Source of the DNA: Bifidobacterium italicum
GTDB taxonomy: Bacteria; Actinomycetota; Actinomycetes; Actinomycetales; Bifidobacteriaceae
Length of the DNA stretch: 37,645 nt
Assembly (NCBI RefSeq): GCF_002286915.1
Contig: NZ_MVOG01000028.1
Location: 17,023-54,667, forward strand
Direction of reading: 5' to 3'
Part shown: in pieces, positions 24,598 through 34,165 of the stretch
Layout of the letters: every line of letters begins with the position of its first letter
Numbering within the stretch: position 1 is the stretch's first letter
Position numbers and translations under genes: made by a program
The notes under the pieces: generated by a model
Seen by the model: only the letters and a program-made list of their open reading frames with translations
Databases searched by the model: none
Told to the model about the DNA's origin: nothing

Positions 24598-25985
24598 TCG
24601 AGGCTGCCGGAGGCCAGGCGCGAGCCGATGATCGTCGCGTATGGCCTGCCGGTGACCTCCCAGCCGTCGAACGGCGTGTTGCGCGCCTTCGACCGGAATT
24701 CGCCGGCCCGGATCGTCCATGCGTCGTCGAGGCCGAGGATGACGAGGTCGTTGCGCTCGGGGTGTTCGCTCGCGCCCAGGTCGAGCGTGCGTTTCGCCGC
24801 GCATTTCGCGCCCGTGTTGAGCAGGGCCGCGATGTCGGTCGAATGCCTGCCCATAAGCGAGGCCGGGTTCACGGCCATGAGTTCGATGAGGCGTGCGTCG
24901 CTGATCCAGCCGCCGTCGACGAGGACCGTGTGGCATACGGCGAACGCGCATTCGAGGCCGATGATGCCGTTGGGCGCCTCGAGGAAGCCGAGCGCCTTCT
25001 CGTCGGCGGTGTGCGGGGCGTGGTCGGTGGCGATCATGTCGACGGTGCCGTCGGCGATCGCGGCGATCGTGGCCTGCCGGTCCTGTTCGCTTCTCAGCGG
25101 CGGGTTCATCTTCGCGCGCGTGCCGTACTTGAGCAGCGCCTCGTCGCTTAATGCCAGATAGTGCGGCGCCGTCTCGCAGGTGATCGGCAGCCCTTCGGCC
25201 TTGGCGCGCCGGATCGCCTCGAAGCTGATCGCCGTGCTCACATGCTGGAAGTGCACGTGGACTCCGGTCTCGCGCACCAGGTCGATGTCGCGCTGCACGA
25301 TCGCCAGCTCGGTGTCCTCGGGGATGCCGGGCACGCCGAGCTTCCTGGCGACGGGGCCGTCGTTGACGGCGCCGACGTCGTGGTGCTCGCAATGCTCGAT
25401 CAGGTACAGCCCCGTCTCCTTGACGTTCGCGAACACGTCGCGCAGCACCGGCGTCGGCACCGCCGAGCCGTCGTCGCTCATCGCCGTGACCGGGTGCGCG
25501 ATCTGCGCCGCGTCCTTCTCGTCGTCGTTGCCGAGCATGTACCACGCCCAGTCCTTCGGCTCGGTCGGCTCCTGACCCGCGCGGCCCTTCGTCGCGCACA
25601 CGCACAGCTCGTAGCGCACCGGCAGCGTCACGCCGTGGATCCGCTCGTAGTGCTGCAGGTAGTCGATGACGTTGTCGCAGCCGGCGGCGAGGACCTCGTC
25701 GGCGCCCGGCTCCCCGGCGGTGACGATCCGGCCGTCCATCGCCGGCACCGTGTTCGGCATGATGAGCACGTTCGTGTAGCCGCCCGCGGCCGCCGCCGCG
25801 CAGCCGGTGGCCATCGTCTCCTTGTGCGTCTGGCCCGGATCGCGGAAATGCACGTGCGGGTCCTCGAGGCCCGGCGCCACCGTGAGACGCGAGGCGTCGA
25901 CGACCACGTCGCGTCCGTCGGGCACGATCAGGTCGATGCGTTCGCCGGTGTCCCACACGCGGATGTCCCTGAAGGTGATCGCCAT
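24585..25985 (-). CDS. pyrC: Dihydroorotase, class I
   Basis: 466 residues. It closes carbamoyl-aspartate to dihydroorotate. Metal ligands are visible in HVHFRDPG, 'LIEHCEHHD', 'HVHFQHVS' and 'ATDHAPH', and the substrate-binding 'NAPNGIIGLE'-like segment appears as 'EAPNGIIGLECAFAV'. A length above 420 and the 'HFRDPGQTHKE' form mark class I, as usual in Gram-positives. The ATG overlaps the pyrI stop by one base, with GAGGAGG inside the end of pyrI as ribosome site. Confidence 0.97.
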   Translation of the reverse strand: MAITFRDIRVWDTGERIDLIVPDGRDVVVDASRLTVAPGLEDPHVHFRDPGQTHKETMATGCAAAAAGGYTNVLIMPNTVPAMDGRIVTAGEPGADEVLAAGCDNVIDYLQHYERIHGVTLPVRYELCVCATKGRAGQEPTEPKDWAWYMLGNDDEKDAAQIAHPVTAMSDDGSAVPTPVLRDVFANVKETGLYLIEHCEHHDVGAVNDGPVARKLGVPGIPEDTELAIVQRDIDLVRETGVHVHFQHVSTAISFEAIRRAKAEGLPITCETAPHYLALSDEALLKYGTRAKMNPPLRSEQDRQATIAAIADGTVDMIATDHAPHTADEKALGFLEAPNGIIGLECAFAVCHTVLVDGGWISDARLIELMAVNPASLMGRHSTDIAALLNTGAKCAAKRTLDLGASEHPERNDLVILGLDDAWTIRAGEFRSKARNTPFDGWEVTGRPYATIIGSRLASGSLDALA

Positions 25986-26407
25986 CAGAACTCGGCCTCC
26001 TCGTCGCAGTAGCGGCAGCGGTACACGTCCCCGTCGGCGCGGTCGAGGTAGAAGACCTGGTCGATGCCCGGTTCGGTCGTCGTCACGCAGCGCGGGTTGA
26101 CGCAGGTGATGACGTTGACGACGCGTTCGGGCAGCGTCGGCGTCTTCTTGTCGACGATGCGCCCGCCCCGGATGACGTCGACGGTCGCCGAACGCGCCAC
26201 GAGGCCGAGCACGTCGAGGTCGATCGCCGTGTCCGCGTCCTCGACCTTGATGATGTCCTTCGTGCCGTAGCGGCGCGAATCGGTGTTCATGATGAGCGCG
26301 AGCTTCGTCGCGGACGGGTTGATGCGCAGGTATTCGAGCACCTTGAGCGCCGTGCCGGCCGGCACGTGGTCGATGATGATGCCGTCGTGGATGCTGGTGA
26401 CCTCCAT
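25985..26407 (-). CDS. pyrI: Aspartate carbamoyltransferase regulatory subunit
   Basis: 140 residues. PyrI binds ATP and CTP and makes the PyrB enzyme allosteric. The N-terminal nucleotide domain has 'GIIIDHVPAGTALKVL', and the C-terminal zinc site has four cysteines in 'CVNPRC' and 'CRYC'. Its presence indicates a CTP-regulated holoenzyme, as known in some Bifidobacterium and enteric bacteria but not in Bacillus. ATG 26407 overlaps the pyrB stop by one base (TGATG), and AAGGAGG lies within the end of pyrB. Confidence 0.96.
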   Translation of the reverse strand: MEVTSIHDGIIIDHVPAGTALKVLEYLRINPSATKLALIMNTDSRRYGTKDIIKVEDADTAIDLDVLGLVARSATVDVIRGGRIVDKKTPTLPERVVNVITCVNPRCVTTTEPGIDQVFYLDRADGDVYRCRYCDEEAEF

Positions 26408-27405
26408 CAGGCCATGACCTCCTTGTTCTCGTGTTCGGCGAATCCGGGCAGCTCGTCGCCGAGCACCGAGCTCTCCAACGCCATGCGCATGAGCATGCCG
26501 TTCCTGACCTGTTCGAAGTAGGCGGCGCGCGGGTCGTCGTCCACCTCCTTGGCGATCTCGTTGACGCGCGGCAGCGGGTGGAGCACCGCCATGTCCGGCT
26601 TGGCGAGGGCGAGCTTGGCCTCGTCGAGGATGTACGTGTCGCGCAGGCGCAGGTAGTCGTCCTCGTTGAAGAAGCGTTCCTTCTGCACGCGCGTCATGTA
26701 CAGCGCGTCGAGGTCGCCGATGACCTCGCTTAAATCGCTGACCTCCACGTACGAGCAGCTCGGCGTCGCGTTGATGCGGTTGAGCACGTACTGCGGCGTG
26801 CGCAGCTCCTTCGGCGAGATGAGCACGAAGCGCACGTCGCCGAAACGGCACAGCGTCTCGATGAGCGAATGCACGGTGCGTCCGAACGTCAGGTCGCCGC
26901 ACAGGCCGATCGTCAGATGGTTGACGCGTCCGAAGCGCGAGCGCAGCGTCGCCAGGTCGGCGAGCGTCTGCGTGGGGTGCATGTGGCCGCCGTCGCCGGC
27001 GTTGATGACCGGGACGGATGCGGCGTCGGCGGCGACGAGCGCGGCGCCCTCCTTGGGGTGGCGGATCGCGACGACGTCGACGTAGTTGGAGACGGTCTTG
27101 AGCGTGTCGGCGATCGATTCTCCCTTGGTGACCGAGGCGAGCTGGGCGCCGGCGAAGCCGATGACCTTGCCGCCGAGGCGCAGCATCGCCGTCTCGAAGC
27201 TCAGCCGTGTGCGCGTGCTCGGCTCATAAAACAAAGTGGCCAACACTCTGCCGTCGCAGGTGTGTGCCACTTCCTTGCGGTGCGTATCGATGTACTGCGC
27301 CTTGTCGAGCAGTTCGCGGATCTGCGCGATGGACAGGTCGTCCAACGTGATGACGCTCGTGCCGACCATCGAAGGGGCGGGAGCGTTGTGTGCTTCGCTA
27401 GCCAA
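26407..27405 (-). CDS. pyrB: Aspartate carbamoyltransferase catalytic subunit
   Basis: 332 residues from the TTG at 27403-27405. It joins carbamoyl phosphate to aspartate, the first committed step. Carbamoyl-phosphate binding is shown by [13 protein letters not shown], with 'HPTQTLADL' and the aspartate-site '[11 protein letters not shown]'. The start is uncertain. The frame also opens at GTG 27441, but that codon falls inside a UUCG hairpin and about ten bases after the predicted transcript start. The TTG has AAAGGTGA four bases upstream. The ATG at 27369 ([13 protein letters not shown]) fits homologues in length but has no ribosome site. As the first gene of the operon, its leader probably sets pyr expression. 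Confidence 0.93.
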   Translation of the reverse strand: MASEAHNAPAPSMVGTSVITLDDLSIAQIRELLDKAQYIDTHRKEVAHTCDGRVLATLFYEPSTRTRLSFETAMLRLGGKVIGFAGAQLASVTKGESIADTLKTVSNYVDVVAIRHPKEGAALVAADAASVPVINAGDGGHMHPTQTLADLATLRSRFGRVNHLTIGLCGDLTFGRTVHSLIETLCRFGDVRFVLISPKELRTPQYVLNRINATPSCSYVEVSDLSEVIGDLDALYMTRVQKERFFNEDDYLRLRDTYILDEAKLALAKPDMAVLHPLPRVNEIAKEVDDDPRAAYFEQVRNGMLMRMALESSVLGDELPGFAEHENKEVMA

Positions 27406-27435
27406 TGACTCACCTTTCTGACCGAATGTGAAGGT

Positions 27436-27451
27436 GGTCACCGAAGTGACC
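27436..27451 (-). promoter_or_regulatory. UUCG-tetraloop hairpin at the pyr leader
   Basis: In the minus-strand transcript GGUCAC (27451-27446) pairs with GUGACC (27441-27436) around UUCG, an exceptionally stable C(UUCG)G tetraloop. The stem would sit at the very 5' end of the predicted mRNA. It resembles 5' stabilising stems, but a role in pyrimidine control is possible. Confidence 0.6.
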
Positions 27452-27457
27452 TCTCCA

Positions 27458-27463
27458 ACTATA
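27458..27463 (-). promoter_or_regulatory. Probable -10 box of the pyr operon
   Basis: TATAGT on the minus strand (27463-27458) matches five of six consensus bases. The region 17 bases upstream does not resemble TTGACA. Transcription would begin near 27451-27452, the base of the UUCG hairpin. Confidence 0.45.
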
Positions 27464-27534
27464 ACCGCACCCGCCTATTGGGGCGCCGCCGGATGCGGCC
27501 CCGGGGCGTGTCCCGTCTCACGATGCGAATGCCG

Positions 27535-30500
27535 TCACTCCTCGACGCCGTAGAACAGCCGTTCGCACACCTCGCGGCTGCGCCGCATCTGGGCGAGGAT
27601 GTCGTTCTCGAAGCGCTGGCCGTGGTTCGCGTCGTAGCCGAGGTAGACGGCGATGCCGCCGAGCGAGTACATGTCGGTCGGCAGGACGTCCGCCTGGCCG
27701 GTCCGTCCGCTCCACAGGTAGTTGCCGTTGCGCGCGTCGGTGCACATCTGCCACGCCTCGCCGAGGATCCTGGCGTCCTCCTCGCCGATGTGGCCGTCGG
27801 CGACGAGTTCGCCGAGCGCCTCCATCGTCGAGTTGACGCGCAGCCCCTTGTCGTCGTGCGCGTGACGAAGCTGCAGCAGCTGCACGGTCCATTCGACGTC
27901 GCTCAGACCGCCCTTGCCGAGTTTGAGATGGCGTTCGCGCCGCACGCCGCGCGGCAGGCGTTCGGCCTCCATGCGCGCCTTGAGGCGGCGGATCTCCCCG
28001 ATCTCCTCTTCGGTCAGGTCCCGGTCCGGATAGCGCCGCGGGTCGGCGATGTTCGTCAGGAAGTCGTCGGCGAGTGCCGTGTCGCCGGCGGCGGCGCGGG
28101 CGCGCAGCAGCGCCTGGCGCTCCCAGGTGCTCGACCATGAGCGGTAGTACTCCTCGCAGGAGGCGTATGAGCGCACGAGCGGGCCGTTCTTGCCTTCGGG
28201 GCGCAGGTCCATGTCCAGTTCGATCTTCGCCTCGAGGCTGACCGGCCCCTGCATGAGCGCGCGCAGCCGTTCCTGCACCTTGCGCGCGAAGCGGTTGGCG
28301 TCCGCGTCGTCGGCTCCCGCGGCGGGCCGGTAGACGACGATGACGTCGGCGTCGGAGCTGAAGTTGACCTCGCGGCCGCCGTAACGTCCCATCGCGATGA
28401 TCGCGATCGCGGCGGGCGCCTCCCGGACGTCGTCGTCGCGCATCTGGGCGGTGACCGACCAGCGCAGCGCGGCGTCGAGGATCGCGTCGTACACGTCGGT
28501 CATGCCCTCAAGCGCCTCGGGCGTGGCGATGACGTCGCTCATCCAGCCCAGTCCGATGCGTTCGATCTCGTGGCGGCGCAACGCGCGCAGCGCCGTGGCC
28601 GCCTCCTTCGCCGAATGCGAGTGGCGGTCGATGATCGCCGCGCATTGCGTGTCGAGGCTGGCGCGGGAGCGGGCGTGCAGCTTCGCGTCGTCGCCCAGCC
28701 AGGTGATCGATTCGAGGGACTTGTTGAGCGCATCGCCCAGATAGCGCGAGTTGGACAATACGTGGCACAGGCGGCGGGCGGCGGACGGCGAGTCGCGCAG
28801 GAAGCCGAGGTATTCGTGTTCGCCGCCGAAGCGTTCCTCGAGCGTGCGCCAGTACAGCAGACCCATGTCGGGGTTCTGCCCCTCCCCGAGCCAGCGCAGC
28901 ACGGCGGGCAGCAGGATGCGGTTGATCTTCGCGGCGCGCGTGACGCCGTCGGTCAGCGCGCGCACATGGCGCAACGCGGCGGCCGGGTCGGCGAAGCCGA
29001 TCGCCTCGTAGCGTTCGAGCGTCGCCTGCTCACTGAGCTCGATCGTGTCATCGGGGCTCGCCGCCGCGATCGGCAGCATCGGCCGGTAGTAGATGTCGTT
29101 GTGCAGGCGGCGCACCTCGCGGCGCGTCTCGTCGTACCGTTCGACGAGCTGCTCGGGCAGCATGTGGAAGGCGCGCGCCAGACGGTGCATCTCGGGGCTC
29201 TGGTTGAGCTCGTCGGGGTCGATCGCGCGTTTGCGTTCGAGGCCGCCGACGTTGCCGCGGCCCAGATCGGGGAACAGGTGGGTGCGTTTGAGCATCCACA
29301 TCTGCTGGCGGTGTTCGAGCACGCGTTCGAAACGGTAGTCCCAGGCGAGCGCCTTCGCCTGGGGCCGTGAGACGTAGCCGCCGTCGGAGAGCGCCTGCAG
29401 CGCGTCGAGCGTCGAGCGCACGCGCAGCGACGCGTCGGTGCGCCCGTGCACGAGCTGCAACATCTGCACGGTGAACTCGACGTCGCGCAGGCCTCCGCGC
29501 CCGAGTTTGATCTCGCGGTCCTTGAGCGGCGCGGCGATGAGGTCCTCGACGCGTTCGCGCATGCGTTGGCAGTCGTTGACGAAGTTCTCGCGCCTGGCGG
29601 CCGTCCAGACGAATTTCGCGGCCATCGCCTCGTAGTCGGCGCCGAGGTCCGCGTCGCCGGCGACGGCGCGCGCCTTGAGCAGCGCCTGGAACTCCCAGTT
29701 CTGCGCCCATTGCCCGTAGTAGGCCTCGTGCGCGTCGAGGCGGCGCACGAGCGGGCCGTCCTTGCCCTCGGGGCGCAGCGCCCCGTCGATCTGCCACAGC
29801 GGCTGCTCGGCCACGCCGGACACGACGGACTGGCAGACGCGCTGCAGCGTCGTCGCGATCTTCGTGCCGATGCGCGTGAGCGTCGGATTGTCGGTCCGCC
29901 CGTCGGCGGGTTCGACGACGTAGATGAGGTCGACGTCGGAGACGTAGTTGAGTTCGCGGGCGCCGAGCTTGCCCATGCCGATGACCGCGAAACGCACATG
30001 TTCGGATCCGGTTACCTCATGTCGGGCGATTGCGAGCGCGCCTTCGAGCGCCGCGTCGGCCAGGTCGGACAGTTCGCCGCTGATCCTCGGCTGAATCTCG
30101 ATCGGGTCGCCGTCGGTCACGTCCTGCGCCATGATCGCGGCGAGCTGCTCGCGGTAGTCGGCGCGCAGCGCGCCGGCCGCCTCGGCGAGCGGTTTGGAGG
30201 CCATCGGGGCGCCGGACTCGGCGTCGGCGCCGACGGCTTCGAGGATGCGGCGCCGACGTTCCCCGCGCGTGACGGTCGCCGTCCGGCGCGGTTCGGCGAC
30301 GGCGGCGCGCACGAGCGCCGGGCGGAAGCGCATGAGCGTGCCCATCGCGTTCGAGGCGCCGAGCACGCCGATCAGGCGCGCCATGGCGGCCTCGTCCGCG
30401 ACGATCGAGGACAGGGTCCCACCCCGGTCGGCGAGCGACCGGCGGATGTCGACGAGGTTCGCGAGCGCCGTGTCGGGGTCGTCGCATGCGGCGAGCTGGC

Positions 30501-30639
30501 CGAGCAGCGTCGCGACGGCCTCCGGGTCGGCGTCGGGGCCGAGCAGGTCGGCGATGAGCTGCTTCGCCCTGCCGATGCTCTGCAGTCCGGCGTGGATGAC
30601 GTCGCGGGTGGGGATGTTCGTCGGTGTGCTCTGGTCCAT
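27535..30639 (-). CDS. glnE: Glutamine synthetase adenylyltransferase / deadenylylating enzyme
   Basis: 1034 residues, with the two nucleotidyltransferase domains of GlnE, which switches glutamine synthetase off by AMP transfer to tyrosine and on again by phosphorolysis. The N-terminal (deadenylylating) domain has 'GMGKLGARELNYVSDVDL' followed by IYV; the C-terminal (adenylylating) domain has 'AMGRYGGREVNFSSDADV' and IVVY. Each carries the 'D-x-R-P-E-G-K-x-GP-L-V' repeat ('GALRPEGKDGPLVR' and 'DLRPEGKNGPLVR'). The length is normal. ATG 30639 has only a weak GGA four bases upstream. It lies 39 bases downstream of metF and may share its transcript. The stop is about 70 bases before the pyr promoter; no clean terminator is visible there. 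Confidence 0.96.
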   Translation of the reverse strand: MDQSTPTNIPTRDVIHAGLQSIGRAKQLIADLLGPDADPEAVATLLGQLAACDDPDTALANLVDIRRSLADRGGTLSSIVADEAAMARLIGVLGASNAMGTLMRFRPALVRAAVAEPRRTATVTRGERRRRILEAVGADAESGAPMASKPLAEAAGALRADYREQLAAIMAQDVTDGDPIEIQPRISGELSDLADAALEGALAIARHEVTGSEHVRFAVIGMGKLGARELNYVSDVDLIYVVEPADGRTDNPTLTRIGTKIATTLQRVCQSVVSGVAEQPLWQIDGALRPEGKDGPLVRRLDAHEAYYGQWAQNWEFQALLKARAVAGDADLGADYEAMAAKFVWTAARRENFVNDCQRMRERVEDLIAAPLKDREIKLGRGGLRDVEFTVQMLQLVHGRTDASLRVRSTLDALQALSDGGYVSRPQAKALAWDYRFERVLEHRQQMWMLKRTHLFPDLGRGNVGGLERKRAIDPDELNQSPEMHRLARAFHMLPEQLVERYDETRREVRRLHNDIYYRPMLPIAAASPDDTIELSEQATLERYEAIGFADPAAALRHVRALTDGVTRAAKINRILLPAVLRWLGEGQNPDMGLLYWRTLEERFGGEHEYLGFLRDSPSAARRLCHVLSNSRYLGDALNKSLESITWLGDDAKLHARSRASLDTQCAAIIDRHSHSAKEAATALRALRRHEIERIGLGWMSDVIATPEALEGMTDVYDAILDAALRWSVTAQMRDDDVREAPAAIAIIAMGRYGGREVNFSSDADVIVVYRPAAGADDADANRFARKVQERLRALMQGPVSLEAKIELDMDLRPEGKNGPLVRSYASCEEYYRSWSSTWERQALLRARAAAGDTALADDFLTNIADPRRYPDRDLTEEEIGEIRRLKARMEAERLPRGVRRERHLKLGKGGLSDVEWTVQLLQLRHAHDDKGLRVNSTMEALGELVADGHIGEEDARILGEAWQMCTDARNGNYLWSGRTGQADVLPTDMYSLGGIAVYLGYDANHGQRFENDILAQMRRSREVCERLFYGVEE

Positions 30640-30678
30640 GGGTCCAATCTACCCGTGCTGGATGACGCCGCGGGCGGC

Positions 30679-31515
30679 TCAGCCGAAGAACGCCTTCGTG
30701 TTCGCCCAGATGCGCCGGGTGACGCACGGCCGGTTCATCGTGTACAGGTGGATGCCGTCGACGCCGCGGGCGGTCAGGTCTCGGATCTGCTCGGACGCGT
30801 AGATGATGCCGGCCTCCTTGAGGGATGCCGGGTCGTGGCCCCACACGTCGAGCATGGCGGCGAGCGGTTCGGGGATCCTCGAGCCGCACAGGCCGGCCAT
30901 GTGGCGCACCGAGGCGCAGTTGACGACCGGCATGATGCCGGCCTCGATCGGCACGTCGATGCCGGCGGCGCGCGCCTTGTCGCGGAAGCGCAGGAAGTCC
31001 CCGTCGTCGTAGAACAGCTGGGAGATCAGATGGGTGACGCCGGCGTCGACCTTGCGTTTGAGGTTGTCGATGTCCTCGTCGAGGCTCGCCGCCTGGGGGT
31101 GCTTCTCCGGGTAGCAGGCGCCGTAGATGGGCAGGCCGGGGCGGCGCTCGCGGATGAACGCGGCCAGGTCGGATGCGTGATGGAACACGTTCGCCGGTTC
31201 GCGGTCGGGGTTGCGGTCGCCGCGCAGCGCGAGGACGCCGGCGACCTTCGCCTGGTCGAACAGGTCGAGCGCCTCCTCGGCGCCGGCCTCGTCGAGGTAC
31301 TGGGCGGTCAGGTGGGCGACGGCGGGGATGCCGTATTCGGCGCGCACGGTGTTCGCGATGCGCGCGGTGGCGGTGCGGTCGACCGATTTGCCGGTGCCGT
31401 AGGTCACCGAGATGAAGGCGGGTTCGAGGCCCTGCAGGCCGTCGAGCGTATCGTAGATCGTGCCGACCGGCGCGGTGCGCTTGGGCGGGAAGATCTCCAG
31501 CGAGAAGATGGACAT
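30679..31515 (-). CDS. metF: 5,10-Methylenetetrahydrofolate reductase
   Basis: 278 residues. It reduces methylene-tetrahydrofolate to the methyl donor used by MetE. It begins 'FSLEIFPPKRT' with the family's catalytic Glu, continues 'FISVTYGTGKSV', then the flavin-binding 'GVLALRGDRN', then 'GACYPEKHPQA' and 'LISQLFYDDGDFLRF', and ends 'GIHLYTMNRP'. ATG 31515 has GAGG ten bases upstream; the open frame runs 94 codons further into the gap without support. It lies downstream of metE, separated by 163 bases that contain a strong stem-loop. Confidence 0.96.
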   Translation of the reverse strand: MSIFSLEIFPPKRTAPVGTIYDTLDGLQGLEPAFISVTYGTGKSVDRTATARIANTVRAEYGIPAVAHLTAQYLDEAGAEEALDLFDQAKVAGVLALRGDRNPDREPANVFHHASDLAAFIRERRPGLPIYGACYPEKHPQAASLDEDIDNLKRKVDAGVTHLISQLFYDDGDFLRFRDKARAAGIDVPIEAGIMPVVNCASVRHMAGLCGSRIPEPLAAMLDVWGHDPASLKEAGIIYASEQIRDLTARGVDGIHLYTMNRPCVTRRIWANTKAFFG

Positions 31516-31590
31516 GATGGGTCGTCCTCGGAGTCGGGGGCTTGGGGAGGGAAACGGAAACGGGAGAAGAAAAAACACGGGAAAGGAAGG

Positions 31591-31636
31591 GCATCGTCGA
31601 CGCATGGGGGCCGACGGCGTCATGCGCCGACGATGC
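31591..31636 (-). terminator. 16-bp stem-loop between metE and metF
   Basis: 31591-31606 pairs with 31621-31636; the one non-Watson-Crick position is a G-U pair in the minus-strand RNA and an A-C mismatch on the plus strand, so the stem suits minus-strand transcription. It begins 43 bases after the metE stop. A pyrimidine tract with TTTTTT follows, but only about 16 bases beyond the stem. It is probably a partial terminator that lowers metF and glnE relative to metE. Confidence 0.55.
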
Positions 31637-31678
31637 GCGATGGGGCGGCGCGCGCCCGGTGGCGCCCGCCGCGCGGGG

Positions 31679-33979
31679 TCACAGGCGCGAGCGCACGGCC
31701 TTCGCGGCCTCGACCATGTGCTCGAGGCTCGGCCACGTCTCGGCTTCGCCGCGGGTCTTGAGGCCGCAGTCGGGGTTGATCCACACCTTGTCGACATCCA
31801 TCTTCGCGAGGATCTCGCCGATGCGTTCCTCGATCTCGGCCTCGCCGGGCACGCGCGGCGAGTGGATGTCGTAGACGCCGGGTCCGGCCTCGGTCTCGAA
31901 GTCGGCGTCGTCGATCGCGTCGAGGACGACGAGGTCGCCGCGCGACGCCTCGAAGGAGATGACGTCGGCGTCCATCGCGTCGATGTCGCGGATGATGTCG
32001 TTGAACTCGGAGTAGCACATGTGCGTATGGATCTGCGTGTCCGGCTTCACGCCCGAATGCACGAGGCGGAACGCGGGGATCGCCCAGTCGAGGTACTTCG
32101 CGTGCCAGTCGGAGCGGCGCAGCGGCAGCTTCTCGCGCAGCGCGGCCTCGTCGATCTGGATGATGCGGATGCCGGCGGCCTCGAGGTCGAGGACCTCGTC
32201 GCGGATCGCGAGCGCGAGCTGGCGCGTCTGCTCCTCGGCGGAGATGTCCTCGCGCGGCCACGACCAGTTGAGGATCGTGACCGGGCCGGTGAGCATGCCC
32301 TTCATCGGCTTGTCGGTCCTCGACTGCGCGTAGCGGCTCCATTCGACGGTGATCGGTTCGGCGCGCGAGACGTCGGACCACACGATCGGCGGCTTGACGC
32401 AGCGCGTGCCGTAGGACTGCACCCACGCGTTCCTCGTGAACAGGAAGCCGTTGAGGCGCTGGCCGAAGTACTCGACCATGTCGTTGCGCTCGAATTCGCC
32501 GTGCACGAGCACATCGAGGCCGATCTGCTCCTGCCTGCGGATCACGTCGTCGATCCGGTCCTTGATGAACGCGTCGTATTCGTCGCGGCTGATCTCGCCC
32601 TTGCGCAGCTTCGCGCGTTCGGCGCGGATCTGACCGGTCTGCGGGAACGAGCCGATCGTCGTCGTCGGCAGCGGGGGCAGCCCGAGAGCCTCGCGCTGCA
32701 GCCGCTGGCGTTCGGCGCGCGCAGGCAGGCGCGTGAAGTCGTCGTCGGCGAGGGCCTCGAGGCGCGCCTTGACGGCCTCGTCGCGCGCCACGCGGCTGCC
32801 GTCGAACAGCAGCCGGTTCGCCTTGAGCACGTCGGACGCCTGCTTCGCGTCGTCGTCGAGGTCGACGAGGTCGGCGATCTCGCGCACCTCGTCGAGCTTC
32901 TCGACGGCGAACGCGAAGTGCCGCAGGACATCGTCGCCGAGCGCCTCTTCGCCCTTCGTGCTGAACGGCACGTGCAGCAGCGAGCAGGCGGAGGCGACGG
33001 CGACGCGCCCGGTGACGCGCTGCAGCGCCTCGACGAGCGCGATGCTCTGCGCGTAGTCGTTGCGCCAGATGTTGCGCCCGGAGACGACGCCGGCGAACAG
33101 CGTCGTGCGTTCGCCCACGCCGTGGGTCCCGACGGCGGCGAGGTTCGCGTCGCGGCCCTCGACCAGGTCGAGGCCGACGCCGTCGAACTCGAGGAGCCTG
33201 ACGGTCTCGTAGATGTCGGCGATGTCGCCGAAGTAGGTGTTGAGCAGCACGTTGAGCCGGTCCTCGCGCGCCGGCAGGATGCGCGAGTAGAGCGACTTGA
33301 ACAGCCGCACGTCGGCGTCGTCCTTGTCGAGCACGAGGCAGGGCTCGTCGAGCTGCACCCATGCGGCGCCGAGGTCGGCGAAGCGGCGCAGGATCTCGGC
33401 GTAGACGCCGGCGACGGCGTCGATGAGGCCCTCGTCGACCCTCAGTTCGCGCGCCTGGGCGTCGCGCGAGAGCTTGAGGAAGGTGTACGGGCCGATGAGC
33501 ACCGGCTTCGTCTGGTAGCCGAGCGCCTTCGCCTCGAGGTACTCGTCGAAGGGCTTCGTGCCGTTGAGCCGCACCTCGGTCGCAGCGTCGAACTCGGGCA
33601 CGAGGTAGTGGTAGTTCGTCGTGAACCACTTCTTCATCGGCAACGCGGTCACGTCGCCGCGCTCGCCCTGATAGCCGCGCGCCATCGCGAACAACGTCTG
33701 CTCGGGGTCGTCGAAGGACAGGCGGCGGTAGCGCGCCGGGATCACGTTGAGCAGGATCGCCGTGTCGAGCATCTGGTCGTAGAGGCTGAAGTCGTTGCTC
33801 GGGATCAGGTCGATGCCGGCGGCGCGTTCGAGCCGCCAATGCTCGACGCGCAGCTCACGGCCGACGCGGCGCACGTCGTCGAGCGACGCGGCGCCCTTCC
33901 AGTACGCTTCGATGATCTTCTTGAGCTCGCGGTTCCTGCCGATGCGCGGGAAACCGGAGATGGACGTGGGAACGCTCAT
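31679..33979 (-). CDS. metE: Cobalamin-independent methionine synthase
   Basis: 766 residues. MetE moves a methyl group from 5-methyl-tetrahydropteroyl-triglutamate to homocysteine, using zinc. The N-terminal folate half begins '[17 protein letters not shown]'. The catalytic half has '[14 protein letters not shown]', the zinc ligands in 'HTHMCYSEF' (His and Cys) and the last ligand in '[10 protein letters not shown]'. The length is normal. ATG 33979 is chosen because TTGGAGGCACCC directly precedes it. The frame could extend 4 codons to a TTG, but the ribosome site would then be coding. The preceding 186 bases should contain the promoter; I see no riboswitch. Confidence 0.97.
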   Translation of the reverse strand: MSVPTSISGFPRIGRNRELKKIIEAYWKGAASLDDVRRVGRELRVEHWRLERAAGIDLIPSNDFSLYDQMLDTAILLNVIPARYRRLSFDDPEQTLFAMARGYQGERGDVTALPMKKWFTTNYHYLVPEFDAATEVRLNGTKPFDEYLEAKALGYQTKPVLIGPYTFLKLSRDAQARELRVDEGLIDAVAGVYAEILRRFADLGAAWVQLDEPCLVLDKDDADVRLFKSLYSRILPAREDRLNVLLNTYFGDIADIYETVRLLEFDGVGLDLVEGRDANLAAVGTHGVGERTTLFAGVVSGRNIWRNDYAQSIALVEALQRVTGRVAVASACSLLHVPFSTKGEEALGDDVLRHFAFAVEKLDEVREIADLVDLDDDAKQASDVLKANRLLFDGSRVARDEAVKARLEALADDDFTRLPARAERQRLQREALGLPPLPTTTIGSFPQTGQIRAERAKLRKGEISRDEYDAFIKDRIDDVIRRQEQIGLDVLVHGEFERNDMVEYFGQRLNGFLFTRNAWVQSYGTRCVKPPIVWSDVSRAEPITVEWSRYAQSRTDKPMKGMLTGPVTILNWSWPREDISAEEQTRQLALAIRDEVLDLEAAGIRIIQIDEAALREKLPLRRSDWHAKYLDWAIPAFRLVHSGVKPDTQIHTHMCYSEFNDIIRDIDAMDADVISFEASRGDLVVLDAIDDADFETEAGPGVYDIHSPRVPGEAEIEERIGEILAKMDVDKVWINPDCGLKTRGEAETWPSLEHMVEAAKAVRSRL

Positions 33980-34165
33980 GGGTGCCTCCAAAAATCGGGC
34001 TTGCTTGCTGCAACGTGCATCACGCTAGCAGACCTGCCCGGGCGGCGGCGCCCATGTCTTGCGAAAAACCCGCGAAACGGCCATACCGGTTATTGAGACG
34101 ACGTCATAACCGCAGCTTATAGCCCCGATCCGAGGCCGGGGCGGCCCCGCGCCGGCACGGGCGCG

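Noticed and set aside
27452..27534. GC-rich inverted sequence after glnE as terminator
   Set aside because: The stem needs a bulge and has no T-run; it is not distinguishable from the background GC-richness.
29446..34096. Long plus-strand frames (771 and 878 codons) opposite glnE, metF and metE
   Set aside because: Shadows of recognised genes in high-G+C DNA; Val/Asp/Arg-rich without domains.
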